Assembly: GCF_000334895.1 (NCBI RefSeq)
Contig: NZ_BAFM01000018.1
Coordinates: 1-64,000 of the forward strand
Direction of reading: 5' to 3'
Source: Halococcus agarilyticus
Lineage (GTDB): Archaea > Halobacteriota > Halobacteria > Halobacteriales > Halococcaceae
Length of the DNA: 64,000 nt
Below, in pieces: positions 1-8,691 of the stretch. Position 1 is the first letter of the stretch, and each line of letters starts with the position of its first letter. Below the pieces are notes generated by a model. It had not been told where the DNA came from. It ran no database searches and worked only from the letters and a program-made list of their open reading frames with translations. Both the position numbers and the translations under genes were made by a program.

Positions 1-491
1 GGATATACCTCTTGTTTCAGCAATCCAGTAGTTAAGTCGGCCAGAGAAAGTATCGGATAAGTTCTATCCCCATAGGGTATCACATCAAAGGTTTCGCACC
101 AATTGCCGATTTCCTGATATGCTCCGCAAATCTGTCCCGAGAAATCATCGGTCATCACGTTGTAGTGCGTACTGTCACCTCCCTCGTATCGCTCCAGATA
201 TTTCCATATCGGAACTATATCATAGTACTGGAACAGAATATTTTCAACGAACTCATTAGCTTTCTCCCGACGATACTCTCCTTCTTCCTCGGAATACATC
301 TCTATCCACCTCGGCTGAAGATACGTTTCTGTAACAAATATAGTATCAAGACAGTCAATGGAAAGCAGCTCTAAAACAATGTCTCGTCTAGCCTCCTCCT
401 GTTTCCAAAGCGGGACATACCGATTTATGTGTTTGTCTTTAATAATGGGTGAAGCAGACTTTATCTGGTACTTTTCTAATTTTTTCTTTCG
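1..491 (-). pseudogene. Unknown protein, 3' part of a split gene, truncated by the left edge
   Basis: A minus-strand reading frame stays open from just below a stop at 492-494 to the window edge, so its end is not visible. It has no ATG near its beginning; the first in-frame ATG is at 299. It overlaps the end of the small gene at 476-661 in the -1 frame, so the two probably form one protein broken or shifted at a run of six A. The product is rich in aromatic and acidic residues and carries a late ILSLADLT segment, which faintly recalls DUF3800-type RNase H-fold proteins; I would not name it on that. The DNA is clearly lower in GC than the genes to its right, which fits an acquired segment. 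Confidence 0.5.
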
Positions 492-661
492 TTATTTCGT
501 AGTATTTCTTGGTTGAATTCCTCGTGGTTCTCTACTGCAATGGCCACAGCAACGTTGCTAACTGCATCTGGGAACGTATCGTCAAACTTGTTCTTTGTGG
601 CGTCTGAAGCAATTATGCCCTCTTCAGTCATTACCCATATGTGGAGCCCCTGGTACATCAT
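476..661 (-). CDS. Unknown 61-aa protein, likely the N-terminal part of the frameshifted gene
   Basis: This short frame starts with ATG-ATG and is preceded at a good distance by GAGGTGA, a strong Shine-Dalgarno match that supports the start. The protein ends in a charged tail. The last codons read A-AAA-AAT before the stop, and a slip of one base back at this point continues straight into the frame covering 1-491 without a stop. Either a base was lost or gained in the A-run, or a programmed -1 shift joins the two. No family recognised. Confidence 0.5.
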   Translation of the reverse strand: MMYQGLHIWVMTEEGIIASDATKNKFDDTFPDAVSNVAVAIAVENHEEFNQEILRNNERKN

Positions 662-826
662 ACTATGGTCACCTCTCGGCGTTTCCCCTCGTTCTTCATG
701 TCCCCGTTATGTCCCATAGCACACCTGCTAGGGTCGCTCCTACGCTGTCCTAATCGGAGATCTCTGTGTTGCGGGTTCGAATTTTGTTTGCTGTTATAGC
801 CTTCAACAAGTGCGATTCACACTGAG

Positions 827-2464
827 CTACTCGAACTCGATCCGGCGGGCGACGACGACCGCGAGTACTACCACACCCGCGACCGCGGTGACGATCCCGA
901 CGGGCAGCGGTGAATCGTCGCCGATCCCGGAGCCGCCGTCCCCGCCTTCCCAGTCGGCGTCGAAGACCTTCCCGTAGTACTCTCCGGCTTCCGTCCCTTC
1001 GAGCACGACCGCGACCTCGCGGTTCTGGTCGGCGGAGTTGTTGTTCCAGTTGAGACTCCCCACCACGGCCGCTTCGCGGTCGATGATGACGCCCTTGGCG
1101 TGGATCTTCTCGAAGCGGTCGCCCGGATCGGCCACCTTGGCGTCGAGCGTGAGGTTTTCGGCCTCGGCCTTCCGGTTCAGCCAGTCGGCGAGCGCCGAGT
1201 TCTCCTCTTCGGAGTACCACTGGCTACTTAGCAAGATCCGCACGTCGACGCCGCGCTCGGCAGCCCGGATCGCCGCCCGAAGCAGTGGCTGGCGACGACT
1301 GCCGATCGAGGCCTGAATAATCTCGACCGACTCGTCGGCCCGATCGATTCGATCGACGAGCACCCGTTCGGCGTTGTCGGGTGCGGTGAGGAGCTGCACG
1401 CCGTCGACATCGACTGTCTTCGGCTCGAATCTCGTGGGGTAGCTCCCGCTCGCCGCCGGCTCGGTCTCGAACGTCTCGTTCGTGCGGTACGCGCGCCACG
1501 AAACCGTGTCGCGCCAGTCGACGTCCGCACGGAAGGTTTCGGCGAGTTCCGCGGCGGTTCGAGAGCTTTGGACCACCGTACCCCACCCGCGGCTCGATCG
1601 GCCACCGATGCCGGACGGTTTCCAGTTCTCCGTCATCACGAGCACGCGGTCGTCAACCACGGCGTACTTGGGATGGTGGTAGTCGTACCGCGCCCGCTCG
1701 CCACCGATGACCTCGACCGCGACGCCCGCGCTCGTGAGACGATCGAGGAGTTCTGCCTGTCGCACCGTCATCCCGCCGACGGGCGCGTCGTCGACGAGCA
1801 CTCGAACCTCGACACCGCGCTCGGTCGCACGTTCGAGCGCCGCGGCGGCACGCTCCGAGCTGAACGTGTAACCGGCGAGCAGGATTCGTCGGTCGGCCGA
1901 TTCGAGGACGTCGATCGGCACGGCTGGCGCATCGGGCAGGACGAACGCCCGAACCGTCGCGGGACCCGTCCGCACCGCCGAGAAGTTCGTCGCGCCGAGA
2001 TGCTCCCACGTCCAGCCGTCGGCGGTCCGGTTGTAGCGTTCGGTCTCCGGTGCGTCCTCGTAGGTCATCTCGTCGACGACGCGCTCGCCGTCGCGCAGCA
2101 TGACCTCGTCGCCACCGTTGGCGAGGCTCACCGACTCGTTCACCCCCACGATCGACGCGTCGGTGAGGTTCGCGGTCGCGTTCGGTGCGGCCGTGACCGC
2201 GATTCGGCCTTCCATCGTGGTGTTCGGCAGCGAGACGTTGGTTTCGCCGTCACTCAGCGTCCACCCGGTGAGGTTCGTCGCCTCGGGAAACGCGAGCACG
2301 ACGTGTTCGCCCGTGTCTTCGTCGGCGAGCGGGTTCGGGTACACCGCCACGACGTGCGGACCGTCGGGTCGGGCTTCGTCGGCCGTCACGCCAGACGTCG
2401 CCACCGCGACCCCGATCGGTGATGCGACGAGCACGAACGCGAGCACGACGACCCGGAGGGACAC
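827..2464 (-). CDS. Secreted phospholipase D-family protein with lamin-tail-like N-terminal domain
   Basis: A 545-residue protein with an N-terminal signal peptide (residues 1-28), a beta-rich lamin-tail-like region (about 35-150) and two phospholipase D domains. The first HxK motif, HHPKYAVVDD, is near residue 263 and the second, IHAKGVIID followed by GSLNWN, near 455, so both halves of the two-fold active site are present. A single hydrophobic helix followed by arginines ends the protein and should anchor it with the catalytic part outside. PLD-family enzymes cut phosphodiesters of lipids or nucleic acids; the substrate cannot be read from sequence. The start is GTG, chosen because a TATA-like element lies about 27 bases upstream (2489-2496), as in leaderless haloarchaeal genes. 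Confidence 0.85.
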   Translation of the reverse strand: MSLRVVVLAFVLVASPIGVAVATSGVTADEARPDGPHVVAVYPNPLADEDTGEHVVLAFPEATNLTGWTLSDGETNVSLPNTTMEGRIAVTAAPNATANLTDASIVGVNESVSLANGGDEVMLRDGERVVDEMTYEDAPETERYNRTADGWTWEHLGATNFSAVRTGPATVRAFVLPDAPAVPIDVLESADRRILLAGYTFSSERAAAALERATERGVEVRVLVDDAPVGGMTVRQAELLDRLTSAGVAVEVIGGERARYDYHHPKYAVVDDRVLVMTENWKPSGIGGRSSRGWGTVVQSSRTAAELAETFRADVDWRDTVSWRAYRTNETFETEPAASGSYPTRFEPKTVDVDGVQLLTAPDNAERVLVDRIDRADESVEIIQASIGSRRQPLLRAAIRAAERGVDVRILLSSQWYSEEENSALADWLNRKAEAENLTLDAKVADPGDRFEKIHAKGVIIDREAAVVGSLNWNNNSADQNREVAVVLEGTEAGEYYGKVFDADWEGGDGGSGIGDDSPLPVGIVTAVAGVVVLAVVVARRIEFE

Positions 2465-2488
2465 ACCCGCCGGTGGTCACGTTCTCCG

Positions 2489-2496
2489 ATTTAAGG
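2489..2496 (-). promoter_or_regulatory. TATA box of the PLD-family gene
   Basis: On the minus strand the element reads CCTTAAAT, centred about 28 bases before the GTG start at 2464. This spacing leaves essentially no 5' leader. Confidence 0.5.
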
Positions 2497-2536
2497 CTTC
2501 GTGCCGGATTCGACGGAGAAGACGTCGAAAGAAGTC

Positions 2537-4516
2537 TCAGGCCGGGGTTTCGGTCGCCTCGTCATCGGTCATCGCGTGTTCGGCCTTCTCGGCCTCGGTC
2601 TGGACGAGATACGACCGATCGTCGGCGTGCTCGCGGGCGGCGTCGAGTGCGCTCTCGGTCCCGATCTGGTTGAGCGCCCACGCCGCGCTCGCGCGAACGG
2701 AATTCGAGTCGTCCTCGTCGATCACGTCCGCGAGCGGATCGATCGCGCGCGCGTCGCCGATCAGCCCGAGCGCGCGTGCCGCATTCGAGCGGACGGTTTC
2801 GTTGTCGGCGACGAGGCGATCGGCGACCGGCTGTGTCGAATCCTCCGACCCGATTTCACCGAGCGCCTTCAGCGTGACCTTCTGGAGGCCGGGGTCGCTC
2901 TCGCCCTCGATGTACTCGTGAAGCGTGTCCAGGGCCCGGTCGTCGCCGATCTTCCCGAGCGCCGCGATCGGGAGCTTGTCGCGCTTCTGGGCGCGCTGTT
3001 CCATCGCGTCGTACGCTGCGGGCGCACCCAGCCGTTTCAGCGACTCCATGCAGTGCTCCTCCATGAAGTCGGAGCCGAACATCTCCAGCCCCCGGAGGAT
3101 CGGTTCGGGTTCGTTCTGCTTCTCGTAGATCTTGATCGCGTTCCACTCCGGCGGGAAGTCCTTGCGGTTCTCCGCTTCGAGCACGTCGTAAAAGCCCTCG
3201 GCGGCGAGCTTCTCGCGCACCGTGAGATCGTCCCACTCCTGTGCGTCGTCGAGATCGCCGGTGAGCCCCTCGGCCGCCTCGACCAGACCGGCGATCGTCT
3301 CCTCGTCCTCGTCGGGATCGAGATCGCGTGCCTCGATCGTCTCGATCACGTCGTCGAGCGCCGCGACGAGCGGGCCGTGGTCGTCGTCAGCATCGTCGGC
3401 GTTCTCGTCGGCAGCGTCGTCCCGATCCTCGCCACCGTCGGTCGCGACCTCCTCGTCGTCAGCGCTCGCGTCGTCACTGCGCTCGACGGCGAACTCCTCG
3501 TCGAGCACGTCGCCGGCCTCGTCGAGAAAGCGTTCGACGGCGTCGGCCGTCTCGTGCTCGCCTTGGTCGGTCCAGCGCGTCTCAGTGATGGTCGTCTTCG
3601 CACTCTCGACCGTCTCGACGACGTCCTCGGCGTACGGACCGCGCTGGGCCTCGATCGCCTCCCGGAGCTCGGTCACTCGCGACTCGATCTCGTCGCGCGT
3701 GCGCTCGTCCTCCTCGTCTTCATCGCCGTCGTCCGCGTCTTCGTCCTCGTCGGGTTCGGGGAGGTCGGCGGCCTCGACGTCCGCTTCGATGTCGTCGAGG
3801 TCGTCCTCGACCGCGTCGAGATCGGCTTCGGTCTCGGCGTCCTCGATCCTGGTCTCGATGTCGTCGAGGCGGTCGTCGAGCGACTCGGGGGTGTGCTTCG
3901 TTTCGATGGCGTCGGTTTCGGCGTCTTCATCGTCCGCATCGGCTTCCCCACCCTCGCCGTCCTCGTCGGCTTCGCCACCGTCGCTTTCGTCGTCCGTTTC
4001 CGTATCCTCGTCTCCGGCGTCCTCGCCGTCCTCCTCCGCATCGTCTGCGTCCGTCTCGGAGCCTTCGTCCGCGGGTTCTTCCTCGGTAGCATCCGCTTCG
4101 TCGGTGTCCTCGCTCGACTCCTCGTCTTCGGCCGCCGCGTCGTCTGCACCCTCGTCGCCAGGCTCCTCGTCCGCGCTCTCGTCTTCCGTCTCGTCGCGCT
4201 CCTCGGCGGCCTCGTCGGGAGCGTCGACCTCGGCGTCGTCGCCCGACGTCGACTCCTCCTCGGCCCGCTCGGCCTCCATCTGGTCGGCCTCCAGGCGGGC
4301 TTCCTCGTCGGCTTCGCCGGCCGGTTCGTCCTCGTTCCCTTCGGCGTCGGAGCCGGTGTCCTCGTCGGCGGCGATCTCCTTCGCCGTCGGGTTGTCCTCG
4401 TCGGATCCCAGCTCCGAATCGGCCGCCCCCGCCTTCTCGGCCGAGGCCTGGTCCGTGGCCCCGCCCGAGCCCTCCTCGTCGGCGTCGACGTCGGGTTCGT
4501 CGTCCCCGTTGCTCAT
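2537..4516 (-). CDS. HEAT-repeat protein with a long acidic disordered N-terminus
   Basis: A 659-residue protein. Roughly the first 250 residues are low-complexity Asp/Glu/Ala sequence, extreme even for a halophile; a mixed helical region follows; the last 250 residues contain tandem HEAT/PBS-type repeats recognisable by segments such as ARALGLIGDARAIDPL and AAWALNQIGTESAL. HEAT solenoids serve as protein-binding scaffolds, so a role in complex assembly is inferred, not shown. The start is the ATG at 4516, 23 bases after the stop of the lipid-synthesis gene upstream, so the two are probably co-transcribed. An open frame extends further upstream but only through the neighbouring gene. Several long antisense frames here are artefacts of the GAC/GAG-rich codons. 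Confidence 0.85.
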   Translation of the reverse strand: MSNGDDEPDVDADEEGSGGATDQASAEKAGAADSELGSDEDNPTAKEIAADEDTGSDAEGNEDEPAGEADEEARLEADQMEAERAEEESTSGDDAEVDAPDEAAEERDETEDESADEEPGDEGADDAAAEDEESSEDTDEADATEEEPADEGSETDADDAEEDGEDAGDEDTETDDESDGGEADEDGEGGEADADDEDAETDAIETKHTPESLDDRLDDIETRIEDAETEADLDAVEDDLDDIEADVEAADLPEPDEDEDADDGDEDEEDERTRDEIESRVTELREAIEAQRGPYAEDVVETVESAKTTITETRWTDQGEHETADAVERFLDEAGDVLDEEFAVERSDDASADDEEVATDGGEDRDDAADENADDADDDHGPLVAALDDVIETIEARDLDPDEDEETIAGLVEAAEGLTGDLDDAQEWDDLTVREKLAAEGFYDVLEAENRKDFPPEWNAIKIYEKQNEPEPILRGLEMFGSDFMEEHCMESLKRLGAPAAYDAMEQRAQKRDKLPIAALGKIGDDRALDTLHEYIEGESDPGLQKVTLKALGEIGSEDSTQPVADRLVADNETVRSNAARALGLIGDARAIDPLADVIDEDDSNSVRASAAWALNQIGTESALDAAREHADDRSYLVQTEAEKAEHAMTDDEATETPA

Positions 4517-4539
4517 GGGAGAACCTGCGGCGCAGTCTA

Positions 4540-5247
4540 CTAAGTGCGTTTCCCTTCGGGAGTCCCGCGACGATACAGCCGCGGCGCGAGCACGAGGTAC
4601 GCGAGTGCGGCAGCGAGCAGGGTACGGGGAAACAGCCGGCCGAACGCGGTCGGGACGATGATCGACAGCGCCTGAATCCCCCCCATGACCAGGGCGTCCC
4701 GAACCCGGAGGTCGGGATACCGGACGGGGACGACCATCAACACGACGAAGACGAGAGTCACGCCGAGAAGCACCGCGGGCGAGCGCACTCCGGCGAGATA
4801 GGCGACCGCGAGCACCGTCGCCGCCAGTGTGGTCTGTGCGCCCTCGGTCGCCCCACGCCCGATGTCGTAGGCGGTGTACAGTCCGAGCCTGACGACCGCC
4901 GTCACGACGAACAGTCCGGTCACGGAGAGGGCGAGCACCAGACGAAGGGACGGTGCGGCGAGCGAGAGGTCCCACGCGGTGCGCGCGACCCCGAAGACGA
5001 ACAGCGCGGGCGCGACGCCGAAGGAGGCGACGTCGGCGAGCGAATCGAGGAACTCCCCGACCGGCGTGCTCCCGACGTGCTGGGCGAGCGCGCCGTCGAG
5101 GCCGTCGGCGACCGCCGCGAGGAGGATCAGCCTCGCGGCGAGTCCCGGATCGACCGCCGCGGCGGCCGCCGCGAGGAATCCGAGACCGGCGTTCGTCGCC
5201 GTGACGGCGTCGGCGAGGCCGAGCCGTGCGACGAAGCGGGGCTGCAT
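4540..5247 (-). CDS. CDP-alcohol phosphatidyltransferase, archaetidylserine synthase type
   Basis: A 235-residue membrane protein with about six hydrophobic helices. The CDP-alcohol phosphatidyltransferase signature is visible near residues 48-72: DG, then A-Q, GEFLD and SLAD, giving the three metal- and substrate-binding aspartates; the Arg usually found after the Ala is Gln here. In haloarchaea members of this branch make archaetidylserine, the precursor of archaetidylethanolamine, which is tied to membrane anchoring of archaeosortase-processed proteins. The usual decarboxylase partner is not next door. TATA-like sequence lies near 5278-5284. It is followed closely by the HEAT-repeat gene. 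Confidence 0.85.
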   Translation of the reverse strand: MQPRFVARLGLADAVTATNAGLGFLAAAAAAVDPGLAARLILLAAVADGLDGALAQHVGSTPVGEFLDSLADVASFGVAPALFVFGVARTAWDLSLAAPSLRLVLALSVTGLFVVTAVVRLGLYTAYDIGRGATEGAQTTLAATVLAVAYLAGVRSPAVLLGVTLVFVVLMVVPVRYPDLRVRDALVMGGIQALSIIVPTAFGRLFPRTLLAAALAYLVLAPRLYRRGTPEGKRT

Positions 5248-5334
5248 ACCACCGGAGTCGCCGACCCGCGGTTTAGGGGTTTATCTTCGGCGCGCTCGTC
5301 CCGGATCGGGCCTCCTGCGGGCCGTATCGAGAGG

Positions 5335-5341
5335 CCTATAC
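5335..5341 (+). promoter_or_regulatory. TATA box of the halocyanin gene
   Basis: CCTATAC lies about 26 bases before the ATG at 5364, a spacing that predicts a leaderless message. Confidence 0.55.
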
Positions 5342-5363
5342 CCCGGGAAACCCGATATCGAGC

Positions 5364-5783
5364 ATGGATCGACGCGCGTTTCTCGGAACGGCCGCGGGCG
5401 TCGTCGCCGTCGGCCTCGCGGGCTGTACCGGCCAGTCGAGCGAACAGGGCGACTACGACATCGGGATGAGTTCGAGCGCGTTTCTCCAACCCGAGAACTT
5501 CGAGCCACAGGTCGGCGAGTCGGTCGTCTGGCGCAACACCGGCTCGCGAACCCACACCGTGACCGCCTACGAATCGCAGATTCCGGACGAGGCGACGTTC
5601 TTCGCCTCCGGCGGGTTCGAGGGGACGGACGCGGCTCGTGACGCCTGGCTCCAGGGTGGTGGCGGCGGTATCGGGAGCGGCGAAACGTTCGAGGTGACGT
5701 TCGACGTCCCCGGCACGTACGACTACTTCTGCATCCCACACGAAAGGGGTGGGATGCGAAACGAGTTCACCGTCGTCGAATAG
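5364..5783 (+). CDS. Halocyanin-like cupredoxin lipoprotein
   Basis: A 139-residue blue copper protein. The N-terminus carries a Tat signal with Arg-Arg at residues 3-4 and ends in the lipobox LAGC, so the mature protein is exported folded and lipid-anchored on the outer face of the membrane. The copper ligands are all visible: His in RTHTV, Cys and His in YFCIPHE, and Met in GGM near the C-terminus, the standard type-1 set. Halocyanins shuttle electrons between membrane complexes. It stands alone between divergent and convergent neighbours, with its own promoter. Confidence 0.92.
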   Translation: MDRRAFLGTAAGVVAVGLAGCTGQSSEQGDYDIGMSSSAFLQPENFEPQVGESVVWRNTGSRTHTVTAYESQIPDEATFFASGGFEGTDAARDAWLQGGGGGIGSGETFEVTFDVPGTYDYFCIPHERGGMRNEFTVVE

Positions 5784-5801
5784 CGCGTCGAAAACGCCGA
5801 T

Positions 5802-6437
5802 TCAGACCTCGACGTCGTCTTCCTCGACGTCGACTGCGGTCTCTTCCTCCTCGGCGACTTCCTCGGGATGGGCGTCGAGCGCGAGCTTGGCGACCTCCAC
5901 CCGGCGAAGCGGGTAGATGGTGCGCGCCTCGCCGTAGATCGCACTCGACAGCCGGCCCTGGGTCACGCTGTCGACGAGTTCCTCGAAGGTCCGCTCTCGG
6001 GCCGCCTCCTCGACGAGTTCGGTCATCCGCCGACGGATCGCGCGTTCCTGGCTGTCGTCAGCCTTCTGGGTCGTGAACGCGACCGGCTGGATGCGAACCC
6101 GGTAGTCGTCACTCGTCAGGACTGTGAGGTACGCCTCGACCTTCGAGGCCCCGCGGCGCACGAGACTGTCGAGGTAGTCCCGGGTGAGCTCGTGTTTGAC
6201 GAACTCGGTGTAGGCCGCGTCGCTGCCCATGTCCCTGATCCGAAACGTGAGCTTGACGTTGTTCGCGCCGGCGTCGTCGGTGAGGTCGCCGAGCGTGGTT
6301 TCGATGGTGCGATCGAGCACCTGGTCCGGTTCGTCCGCGGGGGTCTCGCCGAGCTCGGCCCGGTCGAACTCCTCGGGCGCGAACACGGTGTACCACCGTT
6401 TCTCCTGTTGCTGTCGTGAAACTGATCGTTCGCTCAT
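5802..6437 (-). CDS. rps3ae: 30S ribosomal protein S3ae (eS1)
   Basis: A 211-residue protein of the eS1/S3ae family, recognisable from its opening RWYTVFAPEEF, the central DYLDSLVRRG segment and the RIYPLRRVEV-type end. It is part of the small-subunit platform near the mRNA exit. The tail is a haloarchaeal run of Glu and Val. Its ATG overlaps the stop of the Pcc1 gene by four bases, so it is the last gene of the S15, RecJ-like, Pcc1, S3ae operon. Confidence 0.97.
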   Translation of the reverse strand: MSERSVSRQQQEKRWYTVFAPEEFDRAELGETPADEPDQVLDRTIETTLGDLTDDAGANNVKLTFRIRDMGSDAAYTEFVKHELTRDYLDSLVRRGASKVEAYLTVLTSDDYRVRIQPVAFTTQKADDSQERAIRRRMTELVEEAARERTFEELVDSVTQGRLSSAIYGEARTIYPLRRVEVAKLALDAHPEEVAEEEETAVDVEEDDVEV

Positions 6438-6775
6438 GGGTTGGTGTCGTCGGTTGTCTGGGTGTCGTCCGCGTCGTTCGCGGTTCGCGGTTGGTCGGTC
6501 ACTCGGTTCGCTGCTGTTCGATCCGCCTCGTGGTCGGTCCTTCGATCGGTCGTGCGCTGCTCGGCCGCCCCCGCGACGCGTTCGGCCACCGAGAGGTTGA
6601 CAACGTAGTCGTCGACCGTGGTGCGGAGTCCGCCGGTCGTCTCGCGCGTGATCGTGGTCTCGATCGTCTCACCGTCGACCGTCGTTGCCATCTCGGCGGT
6701 GTTGTCGGGGACGAGCGCCGCGGCGACGACCTCGGCGTGGGTCGATGCGGTCCGGAGACGAGCGTGGCGGCTCAC
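6434..6775 (-). CDS. pcc1: KEOPS complex subunit Pcc1
   Basis: A 113-residue protein. The first 75 residues have the Pcc1 fold pattern: an early helix with AEVVAAALVPDN, then strands ending in TTVDDYVVNLSVAERV. Pcc1 bridges two KEOPS assemblies and supports the t6A37 modification of tRNA. The C-terminal 35 residues are a polar Thr/Asp tail. The start is GTG in a GTGA overlap with the stop of the RecJ-like gene; its own stop overlaps the S3ae start, so translation is probably coupled. Confidence 0.85.
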   Translation of the reverse strand: MSRHARLRTASTHAEVVAAALVPDNTAEMATTVDGETIETTITRETTGGLRTTVDDYVVNLSVAERVAGAAEQRTTDRRTDHEADRTAANRVTDQPRTANDADDTQTTDDTNP

Positions 6776-7935
6776 GCCATCGCCTCCCGGAACGCCGCGA
6801 CGAACGCCTCGTCGTCGGTGAAGGTCGCACGGCCGCGGCGTTCGCTGCCGGTTCCGTCGCCGTCGGCGGCCGTCGCAGCCTCGTGCATTCGGGTGCCGAG
6901 GTTCCGGTCGTCGGTCGCGGCGGCGGCTGCCCCGGTTTCGCCGACGACCAGCACGACCGGCTCCGGCGACCGGAACTCACAGAGGAGTCGTGCAGTCGTC
7001 GCGAGCGGCGCGTCCGTGTCGGTGCGGGCGATCACGAGGTTGCGGTGTCGCGCGGTCGTCGCGGTCCGAACTGCGGCGTGCGCGCGCTTTGCGTGCGCTC
7101 GCCACGCCGACAGCGCTGCGTCGCGGACGTCGTGACCGATCGCCAGCGCGAGCCCGGTGCCTGGCCGCTCGTGGGCACACGCCCGGAGCACGTCCGCGTA
7201 CCCGCCGACGGTCGCGAACTCGGCATCGGTGGCCGACCCGTCGTCGGACCGTTCGCCGATCGCGTACGGCCGGAGCGCGTGCTCGACCGTCTCGGCGGCG
7301 CGCGGTGTCGCGTTCTCCGCGCCGGCGGCCGCGAGCGCGACGATCGAGGCGATCTCGCGTCGTTCCTCGTCCGTGTCGGCGGTCTCGCGGCCGGCGAGTG
7401 TCTCGCGCACCGCGTCGGGATCGCCCGAAAACCCGGCGTGGACGAGCGTCGTGTGGGCGAGCCCGTCGGCGAAGTCCGCCATCGGGATCGCGACCCCCGG
7501 ACGCTGTTCGATGAGTGTCTGGTCGCGCGCGGCCTCGAACGCGGCGCTCCCTTCGAGCGCGGCGTCGGAGACGGTGAGCGCGCCGGCGAGCGCGAGGATC
7601 GGGTCGGGATCGCTCCCGAGTTCGCGTGCGGTCTCGAACGCTGCCTCGCTCGCCGACCCGGGTGGGTCGAGCGTGACGTCGGCGGATTCCGTGCCGCCGA
7701 TACGCACGGTCGTCGTGTCGTTGGTGTCTGCAGTATTGGTCGTTGCCGGTCGTCCGCCGTGGACGACGCTCGCCTGAAACGGGGTGCCCCGCTCGGTGAG
7801 CGCTCGGGCGAGGAGCCCGGCAGCCGCCAGCGCGTCGCCGTCGGCCGCGACGCGAAACCGGACGAACCCGGCCTCGCGGAGCGCGGCGGCGACGCCGTCG
7901 GGGGCTGCGTCCTCGGAACGACCGGCGACGGCCAT
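6772..7935 (-). CDS. RecJ-like exonuclease family protein of the S15 operon
   Basis: A 387-residue protein, very rich in Ala and Asp. Its place directly between ribosomal protein S15 and KEOPS Pcc1 is the conserved haloarchaeal location of a gene annotated as a RecJ-related exonuclease. The beginning, with ADGDALAAAGLL, is compatible with the first phosphoesterase motif, but I see no clear DHH motif and the Asp/His metal ligands are not obvious, so nuclease activity is doubtful. It may be a degenerate RecJ paralogue with a structural role, as Cdc45 is. The start ATG abuts the stop of S15. Confidence 0.65.
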   Translation of the reverse strand: MAVAGRSEDAAPDGVAAALREAGFVRFRVAADGDALAAAGLLARALTERGTPFQASVVHGGRPATTNTADTNDTTTVRIGGTESADVTLDPPGSASEAAFETARELGSDPDPILALAGALTVSDAALEGSAAFEAARDQTLIEQRPGVAIPMADFADGLAHTTLVHAGFSGDPDAVRETLAGRETADTDEERREIASIVALAAAGAENATPRAAETVEHALRPYAIGERSDDGSATDAEFATVGGYADVLRACAHERPGTGLALAIGHDVRDAALSAWRAHAKRAHAAVRTATTARHRNLVIARTDTDAPLATTARLLCEFRSPEPVVLVVGETGAAAAATDDRNLGTRMHEAATAADGDGTGSERRGRATFTDDEAFVAAFREAMA

Positions 7936-8397
7936 CTACAGGAGTTCCCGTGCGCGCTCGTAGGTGTACTTGAAGTCCTCGTTGAGCTCGTCGCCGCGGT
8001 AGTAGTCGGCGAGCCGACGGACCTTCGCCTCGGCGTTCTGGAGCGCGCGCTTGTTCTGGGCGTCGCCAGGGTTGGCGGCCATGTGCTCGCGGAGCCGGAC
8101 CGCGCGTTCGAGCAGGTTCCGGAGGTCCTCCGGCAGCTCCGAGCCGGCGTCGTGCTCGTCGAGGATCTCGGTCACCTTCTTGTCGGTCGCGAGCTGGACG
8201 TCCGGCACCGGCGTGCCCTGAACGCCCTCGTCGCGCAGCTTGAGACCGATCTGGCTCGGGCCGTAGCCCTCCTCTGCGAGTTCGACGACGCGCTTCTCGA
8301 TGGCGTCGGTGTCGACGTCGCTCCACTCCGGCGGATCGTCCGCCACGGGCGTGTCCGAACTGGACGACCCGCGGCGTCGTGTGTGCATTCGTGCCAT
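7936..8397 (-). CDS. rps15: 30S ribosomal protein S15
   Basis: A 153-residue archaeal S15. It opens with MARMHTRRRGSS, typical of archaeal uS15, then has the N-terminal extension with GYGPSQIGLKLRDEG and the core helices ending in RRLADYYR. S15 binds the central domain of 16S rRNA. The reading frame is open for seven more codons upstream, but the ATG at 8397 is where homologues begin. It is the first gene of the S15, RecJ-like, Pcc1, S3ae operon. Confidence 0.97.
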   Translation of the reverse strand: MARMHTRRRGSSSSDTPVADDPPEWSDVDTDAIEKRVVELAEEGYGPSQIGLKLRDEGVQGTPVPDVQLATDKKVTEILDEHDAGSELPEDLRNLLERAVRLREHMAANPGDAQNKRALQNAEAKVRRLADYYRGDELNEDFKYTYERARELL

Positions 8398-8550
8398 ATG
8401 TGAGGATAGGAATCGCACGAAACGCTACCGAACACTACCGCAATCCCGGAGCCCACGTGGGCGAGTCAGATTTGCGGCCGTGCTGTTCCCATCCTCACTC
8501 ATCCGTGGGCCGGGTTAAACCGTTTCGACTCGGTGCGTCGGGTTCGATGG

Positions 8551-8557
8551 GTTTATG
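8551..8557 (+). promoter_or_regulatory. TATA box of tRNA-Ala
   Basis: GTTTATG lies about 30 bases before the 5' end of the tRNA. Confidence 0.5.
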
Positions 8558-8583
8558 CGATCGACGACGATGGTACTGAGTGC

Positions 8584-8655
8584 GGGCTCGTAGATCAGTG
8601 GTAGATCATCCCCCTGGCACGGGGAAGGCCCCGGGTTCAAATCCCGGCGAGTCCA
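8584..8655 (+). tRNA. tRNA-Ala (anticodon GGC)
   Basis: The acceptor stem GGGCTCG pairs with CGAGTCC (one G-T pair), followed by discriminator A; CCA is not encoded. The anticodon stem TCCCC/GGGGA encloses a loop CTGGCAC with anticodon GGC, reading GCC. The T-arm has the standard GGTTCAAATCC. There is no intron. The downstream DNA contains partial copies of its T-arm and acceptor end (8692-8719). Confidence 0.97.
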
Positions 8656-8691
8656 TCGGAGCGAGCGAGTTTTACGAGCGAGAATAGTCGA

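Noticed and set aside
760-800. T-loop-like GGGTTCGAAT near the left edge as a tRNA
   Set aside because: The flanking bases do not pair as a T-stem or acceptor, and no anticodon arm fits. It could be a decayed tRNA end, but that is not supportable.
2501-4543. Long plus-strand frame (680 codons) and a Ser-rich frame opposite the HEAT-repeat gene
   Set aside because: They are antisense readings of the Asp/Glu-rich gene. GAC, GAG and GCG codons leave few stops on the other strand, and the products have no sensible composition.
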